Source of the DNA: Castellaniella sp044508625
GTDB taxonomy: Bacteria; Pseudomonadota; Gammaproteobacteria; Burkholderiales; Burkholderiaceae_B
Length of the DNA: 63,092 nt
Direction: 5' to 3'
Assembly (NCBI GenBank): GCA_044508625.1
Contig: JBIQHJ010000016.1
Coordinates: 1-63,092 of the forward strand
A model generated the notes under the pieces. That model did not search any database. It had not been told where the DNA came from and saw nothing but the letters and a program-made list of their open reading frames with translations. The translations under genes were made by a program, and so were the position numbers. Below, one piece after another: positions 32,545 to 41,213 of this stretch. How positions within the stretch are numbered: the stretch's first letter is position 1; the number at the start of each line of letters is the position of its first letter.

Positions 32545-34781
32545 CAGAAGTGCAGGTTCAGCGTCGCGACGGCCGAGCGTCCCGGCGCGATCGAGGCGTA
32601 GTGCGACGGGTAGGCCTTGTCGTAGTAGGTCTTGTTGGTCAGGTTGTTGACGTTGACCTGCAGGTCGACGGTCTTGCTGAACCGGTAGCCCGCCATGGCG
32701 TCGAAGCGCCAGTAGGACGGGATGCTGATGGTGTTGGCCTCGTTGCCGTACTGCTTGGCGACGTAGTAGGCGCCGACGCCGGCGGTCAGGTCCGGGGTGA
32801 AGTCATAGGTGTTCCACAGGCTGAAGCTGTGTTCCGGGGTGTTCGGGAAGGCGTTGCCCTCGTAGTTGCTGTTCTTGCCGCTGTCGCCGATGCGGCTCTT
32901 GAGGTAGGTATAGCCGCCGTAGACCTGCCATTGCGGCGTGACGCTGCCCGAGAGGCCCAGCTCGAAGCCGTCCACGCGCTTGTCGCCCGCCATGGCGTAG
33001 GTGTTGTCGGGCATCGTGATGCGGGCGTTGGTGGTCTCGACGCGGAACACCGCCGCCGTCAGGCCGAGCCGCTGGTCGAGCAGGTCCCACTTGGTGCCCA
33101 GCTCGAGGGTGCGGTTCTTTTCCGGGGCCATGTCATCGGCGTTGGGGCCGACGCCGCCGCGGCCCGGGGTCAGGCTCTGGGTTTCGCTGCCTTCGCCCAG
33201 GGTGGCGCCCGCGGGGGTGGACGAGGTGCCGTATGACACGTAGACGCTGCCGTTGGGCGCGGGCTTGTAGACCAGGCCGAGCTGGTAGTTGAACAGCGTG
33301 TCGTGGCGGCTGACGCGGTCCTGGTTGTATTGGTCCAGGCGGGTGTCGTAGTCGTCCACGCGCAGGCCGACGGTGGCCTGCCACTGCTCGGTGAACTCGA
33401 TCGTGTCGAAGCCGTAGATCGATTTCGTCAGGGTGCGGGTGTAGCTGGGCTCGCCCTTGGGGCCGCCGTTCAGGGGATTGACCCAGGGGTCGCCGGGGTT
33501 GGGGCTGTACAGGCTGGTGCAGGTGTAGTTGCCGGCGGCGCCGATGCCGTCGGGGCACTTGCTGTTGCCGCGATCGATGTTCAGGCTGTCCTTGCGCCCG
33601 TCCTCCGAGGACAGCTCGATGCCGGTCAGGAAGCGGTTCTTGAAGCCGCCGGCGACGAATTCGCCCTGCAGCTCGGTCTGGTTGGCCCAGGTGCTGACCC
33701 GGCTGTCGCGGTTGTTGTTGCGGCGCCAGACCATGCCCTTGTTGACGTTGCCCTGGCTGTCGTCGGGCTGGGTCCAGACGTAGCGCTGGGTGCCCCGCGT
33801 GTAGCGGGTCTGGTTGCGCAGGGTGAGGCGCTCGCTGAAGTCGTGCTCGACCAGCAGGGTGCCCATGTCGCTGCGCGTGCGGCGGTAGTCGCTCTCCAGG
33901 CCGTAGAAATTGTCGCGGTCGACCGTGTCGATCGGCGTGCGATGGAAATCGGGGTCGTTGGAACCCTTGGGGGAAATCGTGTAGGGGATCCCGCTGTCGG
34001 GCGTGTCGTCGGTCTCCATGTGGTAGTAGCTCAGGGTCACGCGCGTGGGGGTGCCCAGGCCGAAGGAGATCGTCGGCGCCACGCCCCAGCGCTTGTAGTC
34101 CACGGCGTCGCGGCCGTCGACGTCCTGGCTGTGGTTCATCGCGTTCAGGCGGAAGGCCGTGGTGTCGCCCAGTTGCCAGTTGCTGTCCACGGTCTGGCGG
34201 AAATACTTGGCCGTGCCGAAGCCCAGCGACACGTCGGTGAAGTCGCGCAGCTTGGCGGTCTTGCTGACCAGGTCGATGCTGCCGCCCGCGCCGCCGCGCC
34301 CGGCATAGGCGCCGTCCGCGCCCTTGATGACCTCGACCTGCTCGAGGTTGAAGACTTCGCGCGAGGTGGCGCCGATGTCGCGCATGCCGTCGATGAAGGT
34401 GCTGGCCTGGGCGTCGTAGCCGCGGATGAAGGGCCGGTCGCCCAGGGGATTGCCGCCCTCGCCGGCCCCGAAGGTGATGCCCGGCGAATTGCGCAGCACG
34501 TCGGTCAGCGTGGTGGCGGCCTGGCTCTGGATCAGTTCCTTGGGGATGATCTGCACGGACTTCGCCGTGTCGAGCACGAGGGCGGTGAACTTGGGCGACG
34601 CCGACTCGGTGACCAGGAAGGGCGCGGGTTTCTCGCCCTGCACCTTGACCGGGCTGAGCTCGGTCGGGCTCGTATTTTGCGCCTGTCCGGCCTGGGGCAG
34701 CAGGAATAGCGTCGGGGTGGCGAGCGCAGTCGCCAGCCCGCCGGTCAGTTTGCCAAACCGCGGCTCAAAATGCGATTCCAA
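32544..34781 (-). CDS. fiu: TonB-dependent siderophore receptor 3 (Fiu/PiuA-type)
   Basis: A 745-residue outer-membrane receptor very like Fiu of E. coli, which takes up ferric dihydroxybenzoate-type catecholates. Signal peptide to about residue 34, TonB-box region E-L-S-P-V-K-V-Q-G, plug with L-R-N-S-P-G-I-T-F-G-A-G-E-G-G and F-N-L-E-Q-V-E-V-I-K-G-A-D, Cys-pair loop shared with receptor 2, and a barrel ending A-T-L-N-L-H-F. The start is TTG at 34781 with GGAGAGGG upstream. A Fur box stands 32 bases before it. The downstream Sel1 gene overlaps its stop. Receptors 2 and 3 look like paralogues; receptor 1 is more distant. Confidence 0.93.
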   Translation of the reverse strand: MESHFEPRFGKLTGGLATALATPTLFLLPQAGQAQNTSPTELSPVKVQGEKPAPFLVTESASPKFTALVLDTAKSVQIIPKELIQSQAATTLTDVLRNSPGITFGAGEGGNPLGDRPFIRGYDAQASTFIDGMRDIGATSREVFNLEQVEVIKGADGAYAGRGGAGGSIDLVSKTAKLRDFTDVSLGFGTAKYFRQTVDSNWQLGDTTAFRLNAMNHSQDVDGRDAVDYKRWGVAPTISFGLGTPTRVTLSYYHMETDDTPDSGIPYTISPKGSNDPDFHRTPIDTVDRDNFYGLESDYRRTRSDMGTLLVEHDFSERLTLRNQTRYTRGTQRYVWTQPDDSQGNVNKGMVWRRNNNRDSRVSTWANQTELQGEFVAGGFKNRFLTGIELSSEDGRKDSLNIDRGNSKCPDGIGAAGNYTCTSLYSPNPGDPWVNPLNGGPKGEPSYTRTLTKSIYGFDTIEFTEQWQATVGLRVDDYDTRLDQYNQDRVSRHDTLFNYQLGLVYKPAPNGSVYVSYGTSSTPAGATLGEGSETQSLTPGRGGVGPNADDMAPEKNRTLELGTKWDLLDQRLGLTAAVFRVETTNARITMPDNTYAMAGDKRVDGFELGLSGSVTPQWQVYGGYTYLKSRIGDSGKNSNYEGNAFPNTPEHSFSLWNTYDFTPDLTAGVGAYYVAKQYGNEANTISIPSYWRFDAMAGYRFSKTVDLQVNVNNLTNKTYYDKAYPSHYASIAPGRSAVATLNLHF

Positions 34782-34812
34782 TTTTTTCCCTCTCCATAAA
34801 TGATAAAAATCA

Positions 34813-34827
34813 TGAAAATCATTCTCA
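34813..34827 (-). promoter_or_regulatory. Fur box upstream of receptor 3
   Basis: TGAAAATCATTCTCA (forward strand) is a 7-1-7 inverted repeat with one mismatch between arms, close to the Fur consensus. Just beside it ATGAT and ATCAT (34800-34813) form another half-symmetric element, so two Fur dimers could bind. At 34837-34855 CGATTCT and AGAATCG form a perfect 7-bp inverted repeat with a five-base spacer, possibly an extra operator. Confidence 0.75.
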
Positions 34828-35010
34828 TTAGGTGTGCGATTCTAAACGAGAATCGTTCGCCGCTCAATTGCGGGAGGGAGGAAAAAGGGGAGCGGCGCGG
34901 GCGTGGGTTGGCATGGCCGCGGCTCGACCTGCCGCCGGGACAGGCCGGCAGGATCGCGCTGCCTTGCGGGGGATGGGCCCGCCGCCGTGGCCGCCGCGGG
35001 TCGCGCGCGG

Positions 35011-38000
35011 CTACCGCGCCGCGCCGCCCAGGCGCTGGAGGACGCCGCGCACGGCCTGGATGCGGCCGGGCACGTCCACCGTGCCGCCGTAGGTGAGCTT
35101 CAGCCGGTCGGGGCCATTGAGGCGGACGCTGCGGTCCTGCTGCACCAGCTCGATGATGCGCAGGGGCTCGATGTTGGGCTTGGCCGAGAACTGCACCGAG
35201 GCCTGGATTTCGCCGGCGTCGATCTTGATCACGCCCAGGGGCTCGGCCAGCAGGCGCAGGCGGTGCAGGGCCAGCAGGGTCTGGCCCGCCTCGGGCAGCT
35301 TGCCGTAGCGGTCGATCAGTTCCTCCTGGATGAGCGTGATCTCGTCGCCGTCGGCGGCGTGCGACAGCCGCTTGTACAGGCCCAGGCGGGCATGGACGTC
35401 GGGACAGTAGTCGGCGGGCAGCAGGGCCGAGGCGTGCAGGTTGACCTCGCACTGCTGGTCGAAGGGCGAATCCAGGTCGGGCTCCTCGCCGGACTTGAGG
35501 GCGCGCACGGCCGCGCCCAGCATGTCGTTGTACATGGAAAAGCCGATTTCCTGGATGTTGCCCGACTGCGATTCGCCCAGGACCTCGCCGCTGCCGCGGA
35601 TCTCGAGGTCGTGCATCGCGAGGAAGAATCCGGCGCCCAGTTCCTCCATGGACTGGATCGCCTCGAGGCGCTTCTTGGCGTTGCCGGTGATGGCATCCTC
35701 GCCGGGGGTGAGCAGGTAGGCGTAGGCCTGGTGGTGCGAGCGGCCCACGCGGCCGCGCAATTGGTGGAGCTGGGCCAGGCCCAGCTTGTCGGCGCGGTGG
35801 ATGACGATGGTGTTGGCCGTGGGCACGTCGATCCCGGTCTCGATGATGGTGGTGCACAGCAGCACGTTGCTGCGCTGCTGGTAAAAGCCCTTCATCACCT
35901 CCTCGAGCTCGCGTTCGCCCATCTGGCCGTGGGCCACCGCGATGCGGGCCTCGGGCACCAGTTCCTCGAGGCGCGCGCGGCGGTTCTGGATGGTCTCGAC
36001 CTCGTTGTGCAGGAAATAGACCTGGCCGCCGCGCTTGAGCTCGCGCAGGATGGCCTCGCGGATGGTGCTGCCGTCCTCGCGCCGCACGAAAGTCTTGATG
36101 GCCAGCCGCTTTTGCGGCGCGGTGGCGATGACCGAGAAATCGCGGATGCCCTCCAGCGACATGCCCAGGGTGCGGGGGATGGGGGTGGCGGTCAGCGTCA
36201 GCACGTCGACCTCGGCGCGCAGGGCCTTCAGGGCCTCTTTCTGGCGCACGCCGAAGCGGTGCTCCTCGTCGATGATCACCAGCCCGAGCTGCTTGAAGCG
36301 CACCTCCTTGGACAGGATCTTGTGGGTGCCGATGACGATGTCCACGCTGCCGTCGGCCAGGCCCGCGATGGCGCGGGCGGTTTCCTTGCCGGTGCGAAAG
36401 CGCGAGAGCTCGGCGATGCGCACGGGCCAGTTGGCGAAGCGCGTGCCGAAGTTCTGCGCGTGCTGCTCGGCGAGCAGGGTCGTCGGGCACAGCAGCGCGA
36501 CCTGGCGGCCGTTCATGACGGCGAGGAAGGCGGCGCGCAGGGCGACCTCGGTCTTGCCGAAGCCCACGTCGCCGCAGACCAGGCGGTCCATCGGGCGCCC
36601 CGAGGTCATGTCGCCGATCACGGCGGCGATGGCCGCGGCCTGGTCCGGGGTCTCCTCGAAGCCGAAGCCCTCGGCGAAGGCCTCGTAGTCGCGCACGGGC
36701 AGCTTGAAATGGAAGCCCTCGCGCGCGGCCCGCCGGGCGTACAGGGCGAGCAGCTCGGCCGCGGTGTCGCGCGCCTGGCGCGCGGCGCGCCGCCGGGCCT
36801 TGTCCCACTGGCCCGAGCCCAGCGGATGCAGCGGGGCGTTCTCGGGATCGGCGCCGCTGTAGCGGGCGATCAGGCGCAGTTGCGACACCGGCACGTACAG
36901 GGTCGCGCCCTGGGCGTATTCGAGGTGCAGCAGCTCGATCGGGCCTTCGCCCAGGTCCATTTCGACCAGGCCGCGGTAGCGCCCGATGCCGTGCTGGACG
37001 TGGACCACCGGATCGCCGATGCGCAGTTCGGCGAGGTCGCGCACCATGGCGTCGACGTCGCTGGCCCGCTCCTGGCGCCGCCGGGTGCGCGCGCCGCGTC
37101 CGGCCTGGCCGGGGTAGAGATCGTTTTCGGTGAGCAGCGCCAGGTCGGCGGAGGCGAGCTGGAAGCCGCTGGACAGGGGGGCGACGACCAGCGCGAAGCG
37201 CGCCTCGCCCTGGAGGAAATCCTGCAGGGTGTCGTGGACGGCCTGGGGCGGCAGGCGGTGCTCGGCGAGCATCTCGGCGATGGTTTCGCGCCGCCCCGGG
37301 GTGTCCACGCACAGGGCGGTGCGCCGGCCGTCCGCGAGGTGCCGGCGCAGGCCGGCCAGGGGATCCTCGGCCCGGCGGTTCACGGCGACGTTCGGGCTGG
37401 GCTCGAAGTCGGGATGCGGCTCGCCCTCGGCGAACGCCAGGCGCGGAAAGGCCTTCAGCCCGGCGTGGAACTCGTCCTCGCCGAGGAACAGGGCCTCGGG
37501 AGGCAGCACGGGCCGCTCGCGGTCCGACTTCAGGAACTGCCAGCGGTTGCGCGTGTCCTGGCCGAACTGGGCGATGGCCCCCGGCGCGTCGCCCAGCGTG
37601 ACGGCCAGCGTGTCCGCGGGCAGGTAGTCGAACAGCGTCGCGGTGCGCTCGAAGAACAGCGGCAGGTAGTATTCGACGCCCGCGAAGGCGATGCCGTTGC
37701 CGATGTCCCTGTAGGGCAGGGCCCGGGACGGATCCCCCTCGAAGACCTCCCGGAAACGCGAGCGGAAGCGCGCCCGGGACTCCTCGTCCATGGGGAATTC
37801 GCGCCCCGGCAGCAGCTCGATCTCGCGCACGGGATAGAGGCTGCGCTGGGTGTCGATGTCGAAACTTCGGATAGACTCGATCTCGCGGTCGAACAGATCG
37901 ATGCGGTAGGGGAGGGCCGAGCCCATGGGGAACAGGTCGATCAGGCCGCCGCGGATGCAGAATTCGCCCGGCGCGGTCACCTGGGTGACGTGGCTGTAGC

Positions 38001-38475
38001 TGGCGAGCGTGAGCTGTTCGCGCAGCCGGCCCTCGTCGAGGGTGTCCCCCTGGCGGAAGCTGAAGGTGTAGGCCGCGAGAAAGGCGGTCGGCGCCAGGCG
38101 GTACAGGGCGGTGGTGACCGGCACGATGAGGACGTCCACGGCCCCCTGCGCCAGAGCGTGCAGCGTGCGCAGGCGCTCCGAGATCAGGTCCTGGTGCGGC
38201 GAGAATCCGTCGTAGGGCAGGGTCTCCCAATCCGGCAGGAATCGCACCCGCAGGTCGGGATCGAACAGCGGGATCTCGTCGGCCAGGCGGCGCGCCGCCA
38301 GCGGATCGGCGCACAGCGCGGCCAGCGGCCGGCCCGCCGCGCGCGCCAGCCCGGCGAGCAGGCAGGCGTCGCCCGAGCCCGGGGGCCGCGGCTGCGCGTA
38401 GCGCCGGCCGGGCCGCAGGGCCGCCAGGGTGGGTGCGATCGAGGGGATGTCGAGGAGGTGGGCGGGGCGATTCAT
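35011..38475 (-). CDS. mfd: transcription-repair coupling factor
   Basis: A 1154-residue DNA translocase that removes RNA polymerase stalled at lesions and recruits UvrA. It has the N-terminal UvrB-like region (P-D-W-E-T-L-P-Y-D), the RNA-polymerase interaction domain near residue 480 (V-H-V-Q-H-G-I-G-R-Y), and superfamily 2 helicase motifs: G-D-V-G-F-G-K-T-E-V-A (Walker A), D-E-E-H-R-F-G-V-R-Q (DEEH), T-A-T-P-I-P-R-T-L, and Q-L-R-G-R-V-G-R-S. The length is that of E. coli Mfd. The start at 38475 (M-N-R-P-A-H-L-L) is chosen; a longer open frame to 38679 runs through the 8-bp repeats and is not conserved. Confidence 0.96.
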   Translation of the reverse strand: MNRPAHLLDIPSIAPTLAALRPGRRYAQPRPPGSGDACLLAGLARAAGRPLAALCADPLAARRLADEIPLFDPDLRVRFLPDWETLPYDGFSPHQDLISERLRTLHALAQGAVDVLIVPVTTALYRLAPTAFLAAYTFSFRQGDTLDEGRLREQLTLASYSHVTQVTAPGEFCIRGGLIDLFPMGSALPYRIDLFDREIESIRSFDIDTQRSLYPVREIELLPGREFPMDEESRARFRSRFREVFEGDPSRALPYRDIGNGIAFAGVEYYLPLFFERTATLFDYLPADTLAVTLGDAPGAIAQFGQDTRNRWQFLKSDRERPVLPPEALFLGEDEFHAGLKAFPRLAFAEGEPHPDFEPSPNVAVNRRAEDPLAGLRRHLADGRRTALCVDTPGRRETIAEMLAEHRLPPQAVHDTLQDFLQGEARFALVVAPLSSGFQLASADLALLTENDLYPGQAGRGARTRRRQERASDVDAMVRDLAELRIGDPVVHVQHGIGRYRGLVEMDLGEGPIELLHLEYAQGATLYVPVSQLRLIARYSGADPENAPLHPLGSGQWDKARRRAARQARDTAAELLALYARRAAREGFHFKLPVRDYEAFAEGFGFEETPDQAAAIAAVIGDMTSGRPMDRLVCGDVGFGKTEVALRAAFLAVMNGRQVALLCPTTLLAEQHAQNFGTRFANWPVRIAELSRFRTGKETARAIAGLADGSVDIVIGTHKILSKEVRFKQLGLVIIDEEHRFGVRQKEALKALRAEVDVLTLTATPIPRTLGMSLEGIRDFSVIATAPQKRLAIKTFVRREDGSTIREAILRELKRGGQVYFLHNEVETIQNRRARLEELVPEARIAVAHGQMGERELEEVMKGFYQQRSNVLLCTTIIETGIDVPTANTIVIHRADKLGLAQLHQLRGRVGRSHHQAYAYLLTPGEDAITGNAKKRLEAIQSMEELGAGFFLAMHDLEIRGSGEVLGESQSGNIQEIGFSMYNDMLGAAVRALKSGEEPDLDSPFDQQCEVNLHASALLPADYCPDVHARLGLYKRLSHAADGDEITLIQEELIDRYGKLPEAGQTLLALHRLRLLAEPLGVIKIDAGEIQASVQFSAKPNIEPLRIIELVQQDRSVRLNGPDRLKLTYGGTVDVPGRIQAVRGVLQRLGGAAR

Positions 38476-38602
38476 CAGGCTGTGGATTATACCGTCGCGC
38501 CCCTCGCGGCCATGGTTCGGCGCCGCATCGGAGAGGCGGAATGCTTGCCGGATCGACCTTGGATGCCTGTAGCAATTGGCTTCAATATTCAGTAACATCT
38601 TG

Positions 38603-38650
38603 CCGGACCGCCGGACCGCCGGACCGCCGGACCGCCGGACCGCCGAGCCG
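38603..38650. repeat. 8-bp tandem repeat (CCGGACCG) upstream of the subtilase gene
   Basis: Five perfect copies of CCGGACCG (38603-38642) and one variant CCGAGCCG (38643-38650) lie between mfd and the subtilase gene, ending 67 bases before the subtilase start. A unit of 8 is not a multiple of 3, as in known phase-variable loci. Slippage would change promoter spacing or, if translation starts further upstream, the frame. Confidence 0.95.
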
Positions 38651-38717
38651 CGGCAAGCCGCCGCGGGCCGCCGCGGCACTGCGCCCCCTCGATCAATGTT
38701 GACCCTGGTGATATCGG

Positions 38718-40643
38718 ATGACGCTGAAAACGACGATACGGTTCTGCCTGCCGCCCCTGATGGCGGCGATGCTCGCGGCTTGCGATGGAGGGAGCGGCGA
38801 TGGGCGGCCCATGGCCTCCTCCTGCCTCGAGGACGGCCCCCATGCCTGCAAGACGGGCGAGACCGAGCCCCTGTACACCTTCCAGTGGGCCCTGAATTAC
38901 GAGGACAGCTTTTTCAAGGACTATCCGGACACTTTCGGCGGCGGGCTGGACCTGAACGTCGAGCCCGTGCATCGGCGGGGCATCAAGGGACAGGGGGTCA
39001 ACGTGCTGGTGCTCGATACCGGCACCGACCTGCGCAACGAGGACCTCGCGCCCAACGCGGACTATGGCATGTCGTGGAATTTCGTCACCCAGCAGAGCGA
39101 CCCCTATCCGGATCCGCCCACGGGGGTCGATCCTCCGCATGGCACCGCCGTGGCGGGCATGATCGGGGCCGCGCAGAACGGCAAGGGGGTCATGGGCATC
39201 GCGCCGCGGGTCACGCTGGGTGCCGCCAATTACCTGCAGAGCGACTTCTCGGCGCTCACCCAGGCGCTGGCGCTGGGCGGCGCGCCCTGGTCGAGCAAGG
39301 CCCATGTCATCAATGCGTCCTATACCGCCATCGAGTCGGCGATGTCCTACGATGATGGCAGGGACGCCACGACCCCCATCCTGCGCGGCCTGAAGCAATT
39401 GCGCGGCGGCCGCGGCGTGATCTACGTGAAGGGCGCCGGCAACTCTTTCAGCGACAACGAGAACGAGTGCGGTCTTGGCTACCATTACTACGACTGCACC
39501 AATCCGATCAATGATCCAGAGTCGCTCGAGCCGCAAACCATCACCGTCGCCGCGCTCAACGCCTTCGGCCAGGCCAGCAGCTACAGCAGCGCCGGCTCCG
39601 TCATCTGGATCACCGGCATGGGCGGCGAGTACGGCGAGGGCGGCGACTACGGCGAGGGCATGACCACCCCATACAGCGGCCCCACCATATTCACCACCGA
39701 CATGCGGGGCTGCGTCCATGGATACAGCAATTCCGGGGCGGAGACGCCCTTCCTGCGGGGCCAGACCGTGCGCAACGGTGTGCCGGACAACCCCGACTGC
39801 GATTATTCCTACATGAACGGCACCTCGGCGGCCACGCCGACGATCTCGGGGGTGGTCGCCCTGATGCTCAGCGCCAATCCCGAATTGAGCTGGCGCGACG
39901 TGCGCGACATCCTGCGCCTGTCGGCCCGCCAGGTGGACCCCGATTACATCCACAGCTCGCCCGGCGGCGGCATCCCGTACGGGGCGCGGATGGATTTGAC
40001 GACCAATGAGCTGTCCACCACGATCCGCGGCCCCGCCGACATCGTTGCGGGCTCGCCGGTGGTCCCGCTCGACCTGGGCTGGCAGGAGCACGCCGCCGGC
40101 AACGTGCATTCCAACTGGTATGGCTTCGGCGTGCCCGATGCGGAAAAGGCGGTGGCCCTGGCGCTGGATTACGCGCGGGACCCCTCGCTGGGCCGCGACA
40201 CCGATATCAAGATGAGCGGATTCGATGAGATCGCCAAGTGGGACCTGGCCAAATCAGGGGCCTTCCCTTATGGGAAGGTCAGCCTGCTGGGCACCTTTTC
40301 GGGCCCCGACCTGACCGTCGACCTGTTCCAGTTGCGCCTGACCGGGGAAAAGGTCTGCCTGGGCTCGGTGGGCATTGCCGTGCGCTCGCCCTCGGGCACG
40401 GTCTCGCTGCTCAAGCTGCCCAACGACCATTTCCGCAAGAAGGGGACGGCCGCCTTCAGGACCTACGGCCTGAGCTCCGTCGCCTTCTACGGCGAGCCGG
40501 CTCGGGGAGACTGGGAGGTCTTCCTGCTGGCGTCCGATCCCGACCATGATCTCCCGGCGGGCTGGACGCCTTGTTCCGCCCTCGAAGCCGGCAATCCGGT
40601 CGCCTTCGAGCTGGAGGCCGAGGCGCGTATCATCGCGCAATGA
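38718..40643 (+). CDS. kexin-like subtilase (S8) with P-domain, lipoprotein-type signal
   Basis: A 641-residue exported serine protease. The signal region ends L-A-A-C-D with a lipobox (Cys22), so it may be tethered to a membrane. The subtilisin domain has the triad Asp100 (V-L-D-T-G-T-D), His141 (P-P-H-G-T-A-V-A-G), Ser370 (M-N-G-T-S-A-A-T-P) and oxyanion Asn242. From about residue 470 a proprotein-convertase P-domain follows (W-Y-G-F-G-V-P-D-A and a beta-rich end with G-D-W-E-V-F-L-L). No long propeptide is present, which recalls the Aeromonas sobria protease ASP; that enzyme folds only with a small chaperone encoded just downstream. A small secreted-protein gene does follow here. An 8-bp repeat lies upstream. 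Confidence 0.9.
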   Translation: MTLKTTIRFCLPPLMAAMLAACDGGSGDGRPMASSCLEDGPHACKTGETEPLYTFQWALNYEDSFFKDYPDTFGGGLDLNVEPVHRRGIKGQGVNVLVLDTGTDLRNEDLAPNADYGMSWNFVTQQSDPYPDPPTGVDPPHGTAVAGMIGAAQNGKGVMGIAPRVTLGAANYLQSDFSALTQALALGGAPWSSKAHVINASYTAIESAMSYDDGRDATTPILRGLKQLRGGRGVIYVKGAGNSFSDNENECGLGYHYYDCTNPINDPESLEPQTITVAALNAFGQASSYSSAGSVIWITGMGGEYGEGGDYGEGMTTPYSGPTIFTTDMRGCVHGYSNSGAETPFLRGQTVRNGVPDNPDCDYSYMNGTSAATPTISGVVALMLSANPELSWRDVRDILRLSARQVDPDYIHSSPGGGIPYGARMDLTTNELSTTIRGPADIVAGSPVVPLDLGWQEHAAGNVHSNWYGFGVPDAEKAVALALDYARDPSLGRDTDIKMSGFDEIAKWDLAKSGAFPYGKVSLLGTFSGPDLTVDLFQLRLTGEKVCLGSVGIAVRSPSGTVSLLKLPNDHFRKKGTAAFRTYGLSSVAFYGEPARGDWEVFLLASDPDHDLPAGWTPCSALEAGNPVAFELEAEARIIAQ

Positions 40644-40719
40644 GCCGCCATGTCCGGATCGCTGCCCTGTACGCCCGGCGGACCGCGCGCGGGCCTTTCC
40701 ACATCAGCAGGAACGCCTT

Positions 40720-41175
40720 ATGAACGCTATCGCACGACTGGCCCTGGGATTGACGGGATGCGCACTGGCGCTGGCCTGCCAGGCGGCGCCGCTCGTCCCC
40801 GGACAGCGCCTGTCCCAGGAAGAAATCCTCCGCCTCGGAAGCCTGCCCGTCTACGACACGGGCACGGACCGCTACCGGCTGCTGCCGCAAAAGACCGGGG
40901 ACGGCCAGGGCAGCCTGCTGCTCGATGAACAGGGCGTGGTGGCCGCCAGCCGCCACGAGGTGATCGTCACCCAGGCCGCCGAGGACCAGGTGCTGGCGGC
41001 GGCCGGCAAGGGGCCCCGGCCCGAGTCCGTGCGGTATTTCGCGCCGACCGGCATCATCGTCCTGCGGTATGGGGACTTCGGGCAGGCGATCGAGGGCCTG
41101 AAGGCGCTGCGGGCCGGCCTGCCCGGGGCGATGGTGCGCCTGTCCGTCCAGCAGAACGTGAAGCGCCCCTCCTGA
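40720..41175 (+). CDS. small exported protein, putative chaperone of the subtilase
   Basis: A 151-residue protein with an N-terminal signal (about residues 1-22), hence periplasmic or secreted. No enzyme motif is recognised. The mature part starts P-L-V-P-G-Q-R-L-S-Q-E-E-I and has a central G-V-V-A-A-S-R-H-E-V-I-V-T segment. The size (about 150 residues), signal peptide and position 76 bases after a kexin-like subtilase match ORF2 of Aeromonas sobria, the external chaperone that matures and then inhibits protease ASP. No sequence comparison with ORF2 was possible, so this is inference from context. The start at 40720 has AGGAA upstream. Confidence 0.6.
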   Translation: MNAIARLALGLTGCALALACQAAPLVPGQRLSQEEILRLGSLPVYDTGTDRYRLLPQKTGDGQGSLLLDEQGVVAASRHEVIVTQAAEDQVLAAAGKGPRPESVRYFAPTGIIVLRYGDFGQAIEGLKALRAGLPGAMVRLSVQQNVKRPS

Positions 41176-41213
41176 AGGCCGCGGGACGGCGGCCTCGGCT
41201 AAAATCGGCCGCT

